Of a stretch of DNA of 64,000 nt, positions 1-9,250 are shown in pieces. The notes beneath the pieces are model-generated. The model made no database searches. It was not told the origin of the DNA and saw only the letters and a program-made list of their open reading frames with translations. Within the stretch, counting starts at the first letter, position 1, and each line of letters begins with the position of its first letter. Made by a program: the position numbers and the translations under genes. This DNA is from JBKBKN01 sp046294625 (lineage in GTDB: Bacteria; Bacteroidota; Bacteroidia; M30B66): NCBI GenBank assembly GCA_046294625.1, contig JBKBKN010000018.1, forward strand, positions 1 through 64,000. The letters run 5' to 3'.

Positions 1-2697
1 TTGTTTATTCAAAACCTTATTATAGGTGGTGAATATCAATTCCAAGTGGCTTCAATCTGCGATCCTGCTGAAGAGCCGATTTTCTCTTCTTCATCATTCT
101 TTAGAACGGTATGTTTCGAATGTCCTGAAGGTGCAAGTCCTGAGAATGAAGTTTGCGGTGGAACCAATAACAACGGTTGTAATGTAACGCCGAACTCATT
201 CCAAGATATCAGTTGTAATGAAACAATATGTGGAACTGCTACCTGGGATGGTACTACACGCGATACAGACTGGTTCCAATTTACAGTAACCGCTCCAACC
301 GTTTATACAATCACTGCTCAAGCAGAATTTGATTTCGTATTAATCTTTGTAAATCCAAACAACTGCGTAAATCCAACAGTGATTACATCGGGTGTATTCG
401 ATGCTTGTGAAGAAGGAGAATTGAGTGCTTTATTGGCACCAGGAACCTATGCAGCATTTATTGCACCAACATTTGAGCAACCTACTTTTGATTGCTCTAC
501 TGGAGGTAATACTTATTACCTAACACTAAGTGCAGATGTGCCTCCGGCCGTTATCTTCCCTGTTGCTGATCTTTGCGAAACTTCAGCTCCTGTGTTCTTA
601 CAAGGCACACCTTCAGGTGGTACATGGTCTGGTGTTGGAATCACTGATCCAAATTTTGGAGAGTTCGATCCTTCTATATCAGGAGCTGGTCAATTTGTGA
701 TCACTTATACTGTAGAAGTGAATAATTGTCCTTCTACAGCTAGCGTTACAATTAATGTTGGAAATGGAGCCGAAACCCCTGCTGTACCATCTGGTGATAC
801 TGAAATTTGTTCAGGAACATCACAGTCTGTTTATACTGTAGAACCTATTGCAGGAGCGTCTTCTTATGTTTGGGTGCTTACACCTACAGCGGCTGGTACC
901 ATCTCTGGTACGTCAACCACAGCCACAGTAACGTGGAATGCTGACTATTTCGGTGATGCATCCATCGTAGTAGCTGCAATTACGGGCTGTGGTATTGGCA
1001 ACTTCTCCAATTCTTTAGATGTTGCTGTACTGCCGGTTCCGGTTGCCCCTATAAGCATTTTTGGACCTGTAGCTACTTGTGAAACAGAAACACAACTCAT
1101 AGCTGTGGGTTCTCCATTTGCATCAAGCTTTAACTGGTCTGTAACTCCAGAAGAGGCCGGTACATTCAGTGGAAGTGATAATGCAGTTAACTTTATTACT
1201 GCTCCAGGCTTCTCAGGAAATGTGGTGATCAGTGTTACAGCTGAAAACGCTTGTGGTGTGAGTGAAGCTACCACTTTCAACATGCAAGTGCTACCGCTTC
1301 CTTTTGCTGATTTCGTTGGCTTGGCTGCGGAATACTGCGATGCTGATGGCGATGTAGCGCTTACTGGTATTCCTCTCGGTGGAACATTCAGTATAAGCGG
1401 AGGAAATGGAATGGTAAATAATATTTTCCAGCCTTCTGTAGCGGGTGCAGGTACTTATCAAATCACATACACTATCACAGTAGGAAACTGCACAAACACC
1501 AACACGCAAACTGTGGTGGTAAATGCAGGTCCTGTTGCTTCTTTCAATACTTTGCCTGAAACCATCTGTCGTCAGGAAGCACCTATTCAATTGGTAGGAG
1601 CTCCGGAAGGTGGTGCATTCAGCGGAAATGGTGTAGTAGGTAACGTGTTTAATCCAGCTGTTGCCGGAGCTGGTCTGCAAACGGTTACTTACACCTTTAT
1701 TGAATCGGGTAATGCCTGTCCTGGAGTTGCTTCTCAAGTTATTGAGGTACTTCAAGGTCCAGTGGTTACTTTAGGGCCATTGAGCAGCTCATTCTGCTTG
1801 AACTCTGCTCCTGAAGTTTTAACCGGATCACCTGCACTTGGAACATTCACCATTAACGGTGTTGAAGCATCTGTATTCGATCCATTGGCACAAGGTTTAG
1901 GGCAGCATGTAGTTCGTTATGAAATTGATAACGGAACGTGTATCGGTTTTGCTGAAACTACCGTGACAGTGATTGAGAATATTCAAGTGGCAATCAATGG
2001 TTTGAATAACAATTATTGTACAAACGATTCTCCTGTAACACTTACAAGCACACCAGCCGGAGCTACATTTAGCGGAGCTGGTGTAGTGAACAATGTGTTT
2101 AATCCATCTTCATTGCCTGCAGGTACTTACACCATCACAGCTAGCTTCTCTGATGGCAACTGTACTGCAACAGTTACACAACAGGTGGTTATTAATGCTG
2201 AGCCAGTTGCTCTTTTCAGCTATAATGCAAATGGATTTAATGTGGCCTTCATAAACAATTCAACAAATGCCACAAGCTATTCATGGGATTTTGGTGATGG
2301 AAATACTAGTACCGAGCAGAACCCTACACATTTGTATGGACAGAATGGAAACTATCTTGTGACATTAACTGCCACTAGCGAAAATTGTGGCTCAGATACT
2401 TACACAGCACAAGTATTGTTGACAGTTGGTATCGGTGAGATTGAAGGTCTTGATGGCTTACAATTATATCCAAACCCAACACGTAATGTGTTTAATCTCA
2501 CTTTCAATTCCTCGAGAAATGAAAACTATGAAATCAGATTAACTGATGCAGTAGGTCGTCTCATTCACTTAGAGAATGTAAGAGGTGCTGGCAACTTTAA
2601 TAAGGTATATGACATGAGCGACAAAGCTGATGGCGTTTACTTCCTCACGATTTCTTCTAATAAAGGAGCTGTGAATTATAAAGTTGTGAAGCAATAA
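1..2697 (+). CDS. T9SS type A sorting domain surface protein with PKD domain (5' end outside window)
   Basis: The reading frame is open from the first base, so this is the last 898 residues of a larger protein. The opening residues look like the end of a fibronectin-type or Ig-like module. A beta-sandwich with several Cys pairs follows (about residues 35-180). After it come many short, related Ig/PKD-like modules marked by recurring Cys and phrases such as GGTFSG and NNVFNP. A PKD module carries SWDFGDG at 761-767. The C-terminal 80 residues are a type A T9SS sorting domain with YPNP at 823-826 and a VYFLTISS strand, so the protein is exported through the outer membrane and its C-terminal signal is removed or attached at the surface. 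Role is probably adhesive or structural; no catalytic motif is visible. A strong hairpin terminator follows the stop codon. Confidence 0.85.
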   Translation: MFIQNLIIGGEYQFQVASICDPAEEPIFSSSSFFRTVCFECPEGASPENEVCGGTNNNGCNVTPNSFQDISCNETICGTATWDGTTRDTDWFQFTVTAPTVYTITAQAEFDFVLIFVNPNNCVNPTVITSGVFDACEEGELSALLAPGTYAAFIAPTFEQPTFDCSTGGNTYYLTLSADVPPAVIFPVADLCETSAPVFLQGTPSGGTWSGVGITDPNFGEFDPSISGAGQFVITYTVEVNNCPSTASVTINVGNGAETPAVPSGDTEICSGTSQSVYTVEPIAGASSYVWVLTPTAAGTISGTSTTATVTWNADYFGDASIVVAAITGCGIGNFSNSLDVAVLPVPVAPISIFGPVATCETETQLIAVGSPFASSFNWSVTPEEAGTFSGSDNAVNFITAPGFSGNVVISVTAENACGVSEATTFNMQVLPLPFADFVGLAAEYCDADGDVALTGIPLGGTFSISGGNGMVNNIFQPSVAGAGTYQITYTITVGNCTNTNTQTVVVNAGPVASFNTLPETICRQEAPIQLVGAPEGGAFSGNGVVGNVFNPAVAGAGLQTVTYTFIESGNACPGVASQVIEVLQGPVVTLGPLSSSFCLNSAPEVLTGSPALGTFTINGVEASVFDPLAQGLGQHVVRYEIDNGTCIGFAETTVTVIENIQVAINGLNNNYCTNDSPVTLTSTPAGATFSGAGVVNNVFNPSSLPAGTYTITASFSDGNCTATVTQQVVINAEPVALFSYNANGFNVAFINNSTNATSYSWDFGDGNTSTEQNPTHLYGQNGNYLVTLTATSENCGSDTYTAQVLLTVGIGEIEGLDGLQLYPNPTRNVFNLTFNSSRNENYEIRLTDAVGRLIHLENVRGAGNFNKVYDMSDKADGVYFLTISSNKGAVNYKVVKQ

Positions 2698-2712
2698 GTT
2701 CAATACACCATG

Positions 2713-2755
2713 AAACAACAAGGGCGGGTCGCTATGTGACCCGCCCTTGTTGTTT
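2713..2755 (+). terminator. Rho-independent terminator after the T9SS gene
   Basis: A perfect 18-bp inverted repeat (2713-2730 with 2738-2755) around a 7-base loop, very GC-rich in the top half and ending in a short T run. It lies 16 bases past the stop codon of the T9SS gene. Confidence 0.9.
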
Positions 2756-3071
2756 TAAAGTGCGTTCAATTTTATTGCGTTAATAAATCAGATTAGGGCT
2801 GGTAAGTGTTTATTGCTCCCCTTTACCAACTAGTGGATTAAGCTCAATGGAGAGCTGTGCTTCCAGATCGCGGATAATTCGTTTTCAAATGAAAAATAAA
2901 ATTGTTGCTCAGGAGATGTAGTCATAGTTACGTCTTATTTTCAAGGATATAAGGTTGTATCATCGTTAATAGAACTGTCTAAGTATGACTTAAAGGTGTA
3001 ACTTGCTCATAAAATTTTGTAATGCACTTATCAATTAGATATAGCAAGTTTTAAAACGGCATACAAAAAGA
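2756..3071. other. Intergenic stretch, no intact gene; possible coding debris
   Basis: About 316 bases between the terminator and the decayed GIY-YIG gene. No intact gene is seen. On the minus strand between roughly 2810 and 2925, short protein-like stretches sit in two different frames (one reads IIRDLEAQLSIELNPLVGKG before a stop at 2810-2812). This could be the broken end of an old gene, but it is too short to assign to a family. Confidence 0.3.
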
Positions 3072-3941
3072 ATGAAACACGGCAAAACAATAAAAATATT
3101 CCTAATGGACGGTGACCCAAATGGTCGAATGCTTTGTGAACTTTCTAATTGGTCAGGGAAAGCTTTTAAAATTCCATGAATAAAGGTAAAACACTGTTCA
3201 GATAGGGAATATCTTACATTGCGCACTGGCGTTTATTTGCTATTTGGAAAAAACGATGATGGGAAGGATTAGATTTGTATTAGAGAAGCAGACGTAATTC
3301 TTAAAAGACTTAATCAGCAATTGATATCTAAAGACTTTTGGAACGAAGCTATTGTTTTCATAAGCAAAGACGCCAATTTAAATAAAGCTCATGTAAAGTA
3401 TTTGGAGAACAGATTTCATGCTATAGCTAAATCATTAACTAGATGTAGAGTTGAAAATTCCGTCGTACCGGCTCAATCTTCTATTTCTGAATCCGACAGA
3501 GCGGAAATGGAAGAATTTATTGAATATATTAAACTCTTAGTTAACAGTTTAGGACACAAGGTTTTTGAAGAGAAACGAGAATACAAGCCCAAACAAAAGC
3601 AAACGTTATTTTTCATTAAAGCCTCACGTGGTGTAGACGGCCAAAGAGAGCCAATTTCTGACGTTTTTGTAGTTCTAAAAGGCTCAAAAGCAGCAGCGAC
3701 AATTGTCAACTCCATGACACCAAGTTTTATTACTTACAGGCAGAAACTAATTGACGAAGGCGTGTTTATTGACAGGGGAGAATTTTGTGAGTTTACGGAC
3801 GATCATATTTTTAGCAGTCCATCGACAGCAGCAGTAATGGTAATGGGGCGAAATGCAAATGGGCTGACGGAATGGAAAACTTTAGAAGGGAAAACATTGA
3901 AGAATTTTGAAAAGAATGAAAGAACAGCGAAGCCTCAATAG
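3072..3941 (+). pseudogene. Decayed GIY-YIG nuclease / DUF4357 protein (two in-frame stops)
   Basis: Read from ATG 3072, one frame gives a product of about 289 codons that follows the known GIY-YIG plus DUF4357 architecture: an N-terminal DGDPNGRMLCELSNWSGKAF segment, a GVYLLFGK strand, then the conserved FWNEAIVFISKD and NKAHVKYLENR segments and a C-terminal DUF4357 part. The frame is interrupted by TGA at 3177-3179 (expected Arg of the KIPR motif) and TAG at 3270-3272. The YIGEAE motif has also become CIREAD, so the catalytic Gly is lost. There is no frameshift. The remaining open segment from a TTG at 3321 encodes 206 residues and may persist as an unexpressed remnant. The intact family is a stand-alone nuclease of unclear role in Bacteroidota and other bacteria, often in accessory regions. 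Confidence 0.8.
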
Positions 3942-4030
3942 CGATTTTGCAAAAAATGAAAACGTCGTGTTTCTGTAATAATGAATTGCAATTTCAAACC
4001 ATTGAAAAAACACTAAAAACATAGGTTTTC

Positions 4031-4396
4031 TCAAAGCAGCTCATTATGCTGAAAATACTTTACCACAGCTTCTTTCATAAGTGCCAACTGCTGACCTGAA
4101 GTTAATGCTGGCAGTTTCTCATTGAGTGTCCAATGTGGGAATCCATCTTTATCTTTGCCTTGAAATTGATAATAGCCATAAGGCTCTAATAGGGTGCAAA
4201 TAGCAATATGTATTACTTCCAACTTTTGGTCTTTGGAGTATTTTCTACGCCCTTTACCGAGCTCTTGAACACCAATTAGAAACAAGGCTGCCTGAATATC
4301 AATCTCTCCTCCAAATTGTTCTTCTAGTCTTTGACGCACTTGTTTCCAGCCTTCTTCAACTTCGGAAAGAAAAGTTTTCGGTTTTTCATTATACAT
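4031..4396 (-). CDS. Conserved hypothetical protein, Bacteroidota type
   Basis: A 121-residue soluble protein without signal peptide or membrane segment. It is rich in charged helices and has the pattern FLIGVQELGKG followed by KLEVIHIAICTLLEPYGYY and a DGFPHW segment. I recognise this pattern from small conserved Bacteroidota proteins of unknown function, but no biochemical role is known to me. It begins 10 bases after the stop codon of the M43 protease on the same strand, so the two are probably co-transcribed with this gene second. Confidence 0.75.
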   Translation of the reverse strand: MYNEKPKTFLSEVEEGWKQVRQRLEEQFGGEIDIQAALFLIGVQELGKGRRKYSKDQKLEVIHIAICTLLEPYGYYQFQGKDKDGFPHWTLNEKLPALTSGQQLALMKEAVVKYFQHNELL

Positions 4397-4406
4397 ACCT
4401 ATTCAA

Positions 4407-6524
4407 CTATGGAACGATCCACTTTAACGTAATGGCTTGCTGATTATGGATTAATCTAACAAAATAAACTCCACTACTGCGATTAGGAAGTAATTCTGAA
4501 AGCTGTATTTGATGCGTTCCTGGCGCAACCGTTCCTAATGATTTGTTGGATACTTGTCTTCCAATGGCATCAATCACACTTAGTTGCGTGATTCCAGCGG
4601 AATAAAGCTCAAAGCTAAGTATTTCATTACCATCACCGGGATTAGGGAAGATAATGGTATTTTCACGCATTAAACTCATCTCATCGATGCTTAAAGTGGA
4701 GTTGGCGATGTTTATATCATCGATAAATATTGCATTACCTCCACCGTCAGTAATTTCAAATTTGAGCATCACGCTTTCGTCGTTGGCAAATGCAGCAAGA
4801 TTAACGGTCTCCAATCTCCACTGACTTTCACTGGTAGGGGTGAAACTTGAAAAGTTGCCGCTAACAGTGGCAAGCGATTCGCCGATTTTAGAGAAGCGAG
4901 GCGACCAGGTACGCCCACAGTTACGGGAAACATATACAATCAATCGGTCTTCAGATGTTGCAGTTCTTCTGGCGTAAGCTACTCTGAATGTGGCATTAAT
5001 AGTGCCTGTAGCTGTTCTCATGTTGAGCGTGGGCGAAATGATTGAACTAACTGCTCCTGTAGGTAGAGCATCGTTATATCGCAAGCTTGCCGATCCTGTA
5101 AATGCTGCATTGGTAACTCTGGAAAAAGCATTGTTTCCCGTACTTTCAATGAGCCAATTTTCTGCAGTTGTTGCTGATAATTGCGGGAAGGCCGCATTTT
5201 CAAAACCTTCGAAAGCAGGTGCATTTATGGCACCTATTGATGGTGAAATGGTGATGATTTGCTGACGTGTTCGTTGATTGCTACCGACATTGTTAGATAC
5301 GGTTAGTGTAACACTGTAAGTCCCCGGTTCGCTATAAACTACACTTGGGTTTTGAAGATTTGAACTTGCAGGATTTCCGCCAGGGAAGCTCCATTCCCAG
5401 TTGGTAATTTCTCCATTGAAACTTAAGTCGGTGAAGTTCACCGATTCTCCTGAGCAAGCATAAGAGATGCTAGGCCTGAAGTCAGCAATAGGGGCACACT
5501 CATTTACAAATCCATCGCTTGTACCGGTGAAGGTCAAATTGTTGGCACTCCAAAGGTTATTTCTTGATGCCACAGGGCTGCTCAGGGCAGCTTGCATGCG
5601 TGTGTTTTGTCCATTGGTGAACATAATGGCGCAAGAAGAATAGTCCATGTAGTTCTGAACATTGTCTAGACTTCCGCAGCTTACCTGAGCAAGATTACAT
5701 GATTGATTGGCAACACCTATTGTATTTGGGGTATCCGCAACGCCATCGTCTTGATTGCAATTTGTCGCCAGACCGGGGTTATTTGATGGTCCCCAAGGGT
5801 GACGAAGATTGAGATAATGTCCAACTTCATGTGTGAGTGTTCTGGCTGCGAAATTTCCACCGGTGGAAGTACCAATGCTACCAAATTGCCTGTTGATAAC
5901 CACGATGCCATCAAAGGATGCCTGTGGTGCAGATCCGGGTAGGTAGGCATACCCACCGGCTCCTATACCGATTGATTCTACCACCCAGATATTTAAGTAA
6001 CGACTGGTGGTCCAAGATACTAATTGCTTAACGTTATCTCCTGCATTAAAGGTGAGTGGAGAAGCAGTGCGGGTGATACCCTCTGTACAGTTTCCCTGAG
6101 GATCTCTCCGTGCAAGACGAAATTCAATATTGCAATTGGCTAGTCTGTCCTGAAATTCGGGAATAACTGAAGTCTGATCCTGGTTTTGAAGCTTATAGTC
6201 TTCATTCAATATTCTGATAGCGTCCAACACCTGTGCTCTAGAGATATTTTCCGAACCATAGTTGTGGATGATATGAACAACAACGGGTATGATTCTTACA
6301 TTGGCCCGTTCGGGATCACTTTCAAATTCAAACTGTGCAGTGAAGTCTTCCAATGCATTCATTTGCTCCCGAAGTTGGGGGTTGTTCAATAAGGCCTGTT
6401 CTACGAAATGGTCTGTGCCACAAGTCAGATTCTGCGCATGGCTAAACTTGAAGGCAAATGATAAAGCAAGGAGCGTTAAAAAGCGTGTAGTTGATGCTGT
6501 TATACCAATTAAAATTTTAATCAT
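4407..6524 (-). CDS. Secreted M43-family zinc metalloprotease with PKD domain and T9SS sorting signal
   Basis: Starting at the internal ATG (6524) gives a clean signal peptide ending near FSHAQ; an in-frame upstream start would place 14 extra polar residues before it. The protease domain has the metzincin zinc motif HEVGHYLNLRH at 232-242 and a downstream Met-turn region (YSSCAIMF), typical of the M43 pappalysin/cytophagalysin family. A PKD domain follows (about 340-425, with WEWSFPGG), then a beta-sandwich resembling the accessory domain that follows the protease in family members (ending with IFIDDINI). The last 75 residues are a T9SS type A sorting domain with FPNPGDG. It is therefore predicted to be an extracellular or cell-surface protease. 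The start lies 68 bases from the end of the thioesterase gene, which is on the same strand. Confidence 0.9.
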   Translation of the reverse strand: MIKILIGITASTTRFLTLLALSFAFKFSHAQNLTCGTDHFVEQALLNNPQLREQMNALEDFTAQFEFESDPERANVRIIPVVVHIIHNYGSENISRAQVLDAIRILNEDYKLQNQDQTSVIPEFQDRLANCNIEFRLARRDPQGNCTEGITRTASPLTFNAGDNVKQLVSWTTSRYLNIWVVESIGIGAGGYAYLPGSAPQASFDGIVVINRQFGSIGTSTGGNFAARTLTHEVGHYLNLRHPWGPSNNPGLATNCNQDDGVADTPNTIGVANQSCNLAQVSCGSLDNVQNYMDYSSCAIMFTNGQNTRMQAALSSPVASRNNLWSANNLTFTGTSDGFVNECAPIADFRPSISYACSGESVNFTDLSFNGEITNWEWSFPGGNPASSNLQNPSVVYSEPGTYSVTLTVSNNVGSNQRTRQQIITISPSIGAINAPAFEGFENAAFPQLSATTAENWLIESTGNNAFSRVTNAAFTGSASLRYNDALPTGAVSSIISPTLNMRTATGTINATFRVAYARRTATSEDRLIVYVSRNCGRTWSPRFSKIGESLATVSGNFSSFTPTSESQWRLETVNLAAFANDESVMLKFEITDGGGNAIFIDDINIANSTLSIDEMSLMRENTIIFPNPGDGNEILSFELYSAGITQLSVIDAIGRQVSNKSLGTVAPGTHQIQLSELLPNRSSGVYFVRLIHNQQAITLKWIVP

Positions 6525-6592
6525 GCCGCAAATTAATAAATTATTAAATGTGCTGCATGCATACAATATGTTAAAGCAAGATAAAAACGATT

Positions 6593-7102
6593 TTAAATGA
6601 AAAGCGCCTTGAGCTCAGTGGCTTCATCAGGCTTCATTTTGCCTGCCAGAATAAGACTAAGTTGCCTTCTGCGAAGGGCCCCGTCATATCTTTTCTTTTC
6701 GAGTTCTGTCTCCGGAACTAACTCTGGTACGTGTATCGGATTACCTAACTGATCTACCGCAACAAAGGTGTAAATGGCTTCGTTGCATTTTTCTTTGATT
6801 CCTGTGGTGTGATTTTCGACCCACACATCAATAAATACTTCCATTGATGATGTGAATGCCCTCGAAACCTGTGCTTCTATAGTTACAATATCAGCTAGTC
6901 GAATAGGACGATCAAACGAAACGTGATTCACAGATGCTGTTACCACCACTCTGCGACAATGCCTATGCGCAGAGATGGCTGCAGTAATGTCCATCCAATG
7001 CAAAAGCCTGCCACCCATGAGGTTACCCAAGGTGTTTGTGTCATTAGGAAGAACAATTTCTGTAGAAACTGCATATGATTCTTTGGCAAATTTCTTTTTC
7101 AT
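6593..7102 (-). CDS. Acyl-CoA thioesterase, hotdog fold (YciA/BACH type)
   Basis: The ATG at 7102 gives 169 residues and matches the family start; an in-frame start 39 bases upstream adds only a polar tail. The hotdog signature is clear: PNDTNTLGNLMGGRLLHWMD near the N-terminus supplies the conserved Asn and Asp of the active site, followed by the central helix and the VNHVSFDRPIRLADIV strand pair. The family hydrolyses medium- to long-chain acyl-CoA to free fatty acid and CoA in the cytoplasm. A C-terminal tail (about 45 residues, ending LILAGKMKPDEATELK) is usual in Bacteroidota versions. Transcribed in the same direction as the M43 gene, but the functional link is not obvious. Confidence 0.88.
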   Translation of the reverse strand: MKKKFAKESYAVSTEIVLPNDTNTLGNLMGGRLLHWMDITAAISAHRHCRRVVVTASVNHVSFDRPIRLADIVTIEAQVSRAFTSSMEVFIDVWVENHTTGIKEKCNEAIYTFVAVDQLGNPIHVPELVPETELEKKRYDGALRRRQLSLILAGKMKPDEATELKALFI

Positions 7103-7159
7103 CTGTTGAGCTTGGTTATCTTGGTTGGTACAAAGAAACAAATAAAACCCTGATCATCA

Positions 7160-7647
7160 TTGAAATATAGCTTTTGTCTATTTATATTATTTTGCTAGCT
7201 TTTAGTCACACCCCTACAAGCTCAATACAATCAATCGATTGATATGAGGTAGCCTTTGGGTAGCTGGAAGGCTGATGCTGGATATGACAGACATGTATTT
7301 GAAAGGTGGTGGTCCATTGATAAGGAGCGCATGGAGGGTGAAGCTTTTTTCCATCAACAATAAGGATACGGTCAGTCGAGAACGCTTACATATCTTCAAG
7401 ATCGATAAATTTTACGTGTATATTCTTATCGTTTCAAGGCTAAATCCGGTTTTGTTCACTTTTTTTGGAGTGGGATACGGAGCATTTTGTAGTGGAAAAC
7501 CCAGAACATGATTTTCCACAGCGCATAGCCTATTACAGAAAAACAGATGGAAGTATTCAGGCACGAGTGTCATCGTTAATTAATCAGGGTGGGGAAATTA
7601 TGGAAAAGACTCAAGAGTTTCTTTTTAGAAGGATCGATGATAAGTAA
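7160..7647 (+). pseudogene. Decayed exported DUF6265-like gene (two TAG stops, two frameshifts)
   Basis: From TTG 7160 one frame reads a signal peptide (KYSFCLFILFC, then LLVTPLQAQ) and continues to LGSWKADAGYDRHVFERWW, broken by TAG just after FILFC and by a second TAG at 7250-7252. The alignment-like order then needs a frame change near the T-run at about 7347 to reach NKDTVSRERLHIFK, and another near the T-run at about 7460 to reach VENPEHDFPQRIAYYRK. It ends at 7647. The NPEHDFPQ and WSIDKERMEGE segments are characteristic of the DUF6265 family of small exported proteins. Because both frameshifts sit at poly-T tracts they could be sequencing errors, but the two TAG codons argue for genuine decay. 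The stop lies 33 bases before hemJ. Confidence 0.65.
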
Positions 7648-7680
7648 ACTCAGAAACGCAATTATCCGCATCTTTGTCGC

Positions 7681-8214
7681 ATGTATTTATATATCAAAGC
7701 AATTCACATCATATTTGTGGTCACTTGGTTTGCTGCATTGTTTTACATGCCAAGGCTATTTGTTTACGACATTGAAAGCCGCAAGAAGGACGAACCCGAG
7801 CGCTCCATTCTGACTCGCCAGTTTGGTGTCATGCAAAAACGTTTGTGGTATGGAATTTCATGGCCTTCAATGATTATAACACTTATTCTTGGATCATGGC
7901 TGGTAATAGATGGTGGTTGGGACATCACTCAAGGATGGATGCTTTATAAATTGCTATTCGTGATTGCTCTTGTGGTATATCATATTGCTTGCCATGCTAT
8001 TATGATTGACCTTAGACGGAATGTGGTAAAATTTTCATCTACCGGCATGCGTATCTGGAATGAGATTCCTACGGTGTTTCTATTTACTGTTGTGTTTTTA
8101 GTGGTATTGAAGAATGGACTGGCGATATGGTACGGGCTTGCCGGAATAGCTGCATTGATTGTTGCGCTTATGGCAGGCATTGGTATTTATAAAGCCTTAA
8201 GAGGCAAAAATTAA
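7681..8214 (+). CDS. hemJ: Protoporphyrinogen IX oxidase HemJ (CopD/UPF0093 family)
   Basis: 177 residues with five predicted membrane helices. The N-terminal signature is typical of HemJ: conserved His9 in IKAIHIIFVVTWFA followed by FYMPRLFVYD with its Arg25. HemJ is the oxygen-independent membrane enzyme that oxidises protoporphyrinogen IX to protoporphyrin IX, the penultimate step of haem synthesis in bacteria lacking HemG and HemY. Length fits the family. No other haem gene lies in the window. The gene starts 33 bases after the decayed DUF6265-like gene and may use a promoter inside that remnant. Confidence 0.88.
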   Translation: MYLYIKAIHIIFVVTWFAALFYMPRLFVYDIESRKKDEPERSILTRQFGVMQKRLWYGISWPSMIITLILGSWLVIDGGWDITQGWMLYKLLFVIALVVYHIACHAIMIDLRRNVVKFSSTGMRIWNEIPTVFLFTVVFLVVLKNGLAIWYGLAGIAALIVALMAGIGIYKALRGKN

Positions 8215-8332
8215 ATGCGCATTAAGTCACAATAGTAGATGAAAATGGTGGTTAACATGTTGATAATACATTGGCACAATTCTCGCAACAAATCACATTA
8301 TCAGTAATTTCGTGCAAAATACTTAATTATCT

Positions 8333-9241
8333 ATGTCTGAAAACTCAGGAAACAACGAGCAAAAGAGAAAAATTACCCTAATTTTAGGAGCACTTTTATT
8401 CATTTCAGTAGCGCTGAATATTTATTTTCTCACCAGGGTAAACAAAGTAACTGCTGAAAAGAATGAGCAGCTTGCGAGGGTAGACGAACTGGCAAATTTC
8501 AAAAAAATGCTAGAGGACGATATTCAGGCTATTTCCTATGAATTGGATCAGTTTAAAGGGAAAAACAATGAGTTAGATAGCCTTTTAGCCAAGGCAAATG
8601 ATGATATCGAACAACAGAAACTCCGCATTGAGAAACTCATGCGCGAGAACGGAAATATTGAGTCACTTCAACGCCAGCTGGTTGAGCTTCGCGCGATACG
8701 CGATCAGTATCGCATACAGATTGATCAATTGATTAAGGAGAATAAAGAGTTGAAGTTTGAAAACATCAATCTCTCGCAGGAAGTGCAATCGCTCGCCCGC
8801 GACAAGGACAATCTGTCTCAAAAGGTTGAAATAGCGTCAGCTCTTAAAGCGCAGAATATTGCAATTCAAACCTTTAGGGAAAAAGGAAAAGGTGCTTTGG
8901 TAGAGTCGGATCGGGCAAAACGTGTAACACGAATCAGCTCCACCCTTTCATTAGCCGAAAACAAAGTAGCACCGGCCGGAAACAGAGAAGTAATTCTGCG
9001 CATAATCAAGCCGGACGGTTATATTCTTACAGACCCTAATATGGGCTCCGGCACTTTTACATCGAAAGAAACCGGTCGCAACACAGAATACACCATGAAG
9101 AAAACAGTTAGTTACAGCAATGTGGCTACAGATGTAACTTTCGATTACGATCAGGTGGAGGAGTTTAAAGCCGGACTTTACATTGCCGAAATGTATGTGG
9201 ATGGTAGACTGGTTGGTAGCAATAAGTTTAATCTGAAGTAA
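8333..9241 (+). CDS. Membrane-anchored coiled-coil protein of unknown function
   Basis: 302 residues. A short polar N-terminus is followed by one membrane helix (about 14-34, ITLILGALLFISVALNIYFL), then a long heptad-rich coiled coil (about 38-180, rich in Leu, Glu and Lys), then a compact C-terminal beta-rich domain (about 190-302) with VILRIIKPDGYILTDPNMGSG and ending VDGRLVGSNKFNLK. The topology suggests a cytoplasmic-membrane anchor with the coiled coil and globular end in the periplasm. The C-terminal domain recurs in uncharacterised Bacteroidota proteins as far as I recall; I cannot assign a function. The next gene follows 9 bases later, so the pair is likely an operon. Confidence 0.8.
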   Translation: MSENSGNNEQKRKITLILGALLFISVALNIYFLTRVNKVTAEKNEQLARVDELANFKKMLEDDIQAISYELDQFKGKNNELDSLLAKANDDIEQQKLRIEKLMRENGNIESLQRQLVELRAIRDQYRIQIDQLIKENKELKFENINLSQEVQSLARDKDNLSQKVEIASALKAQNIAIQTFREKGKGALVESDRAKRVTRISSTLSLAENKVAPAGNREVILRIIKPDGYILTDPNMGSGTFTSKETGRNTEYTMKKTVSYSNVATDVTFDYDQVEEFKAGLYIAEMYVDGRLVGSNKFNLK

Positions 9242-9250
9242 TTCGAACTT

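Noticed and set aside
3072..7647. Stop codon readthrough or recoding, because TGA and TAG interrupt two otherwise recognisable genes.
   Set aside because: All intact genes in the window use TAA, TAG and TGA as ordinary stops, no recoding signal is seen, and both genes carry additional damage (lost YIG Gly, frameshifts).
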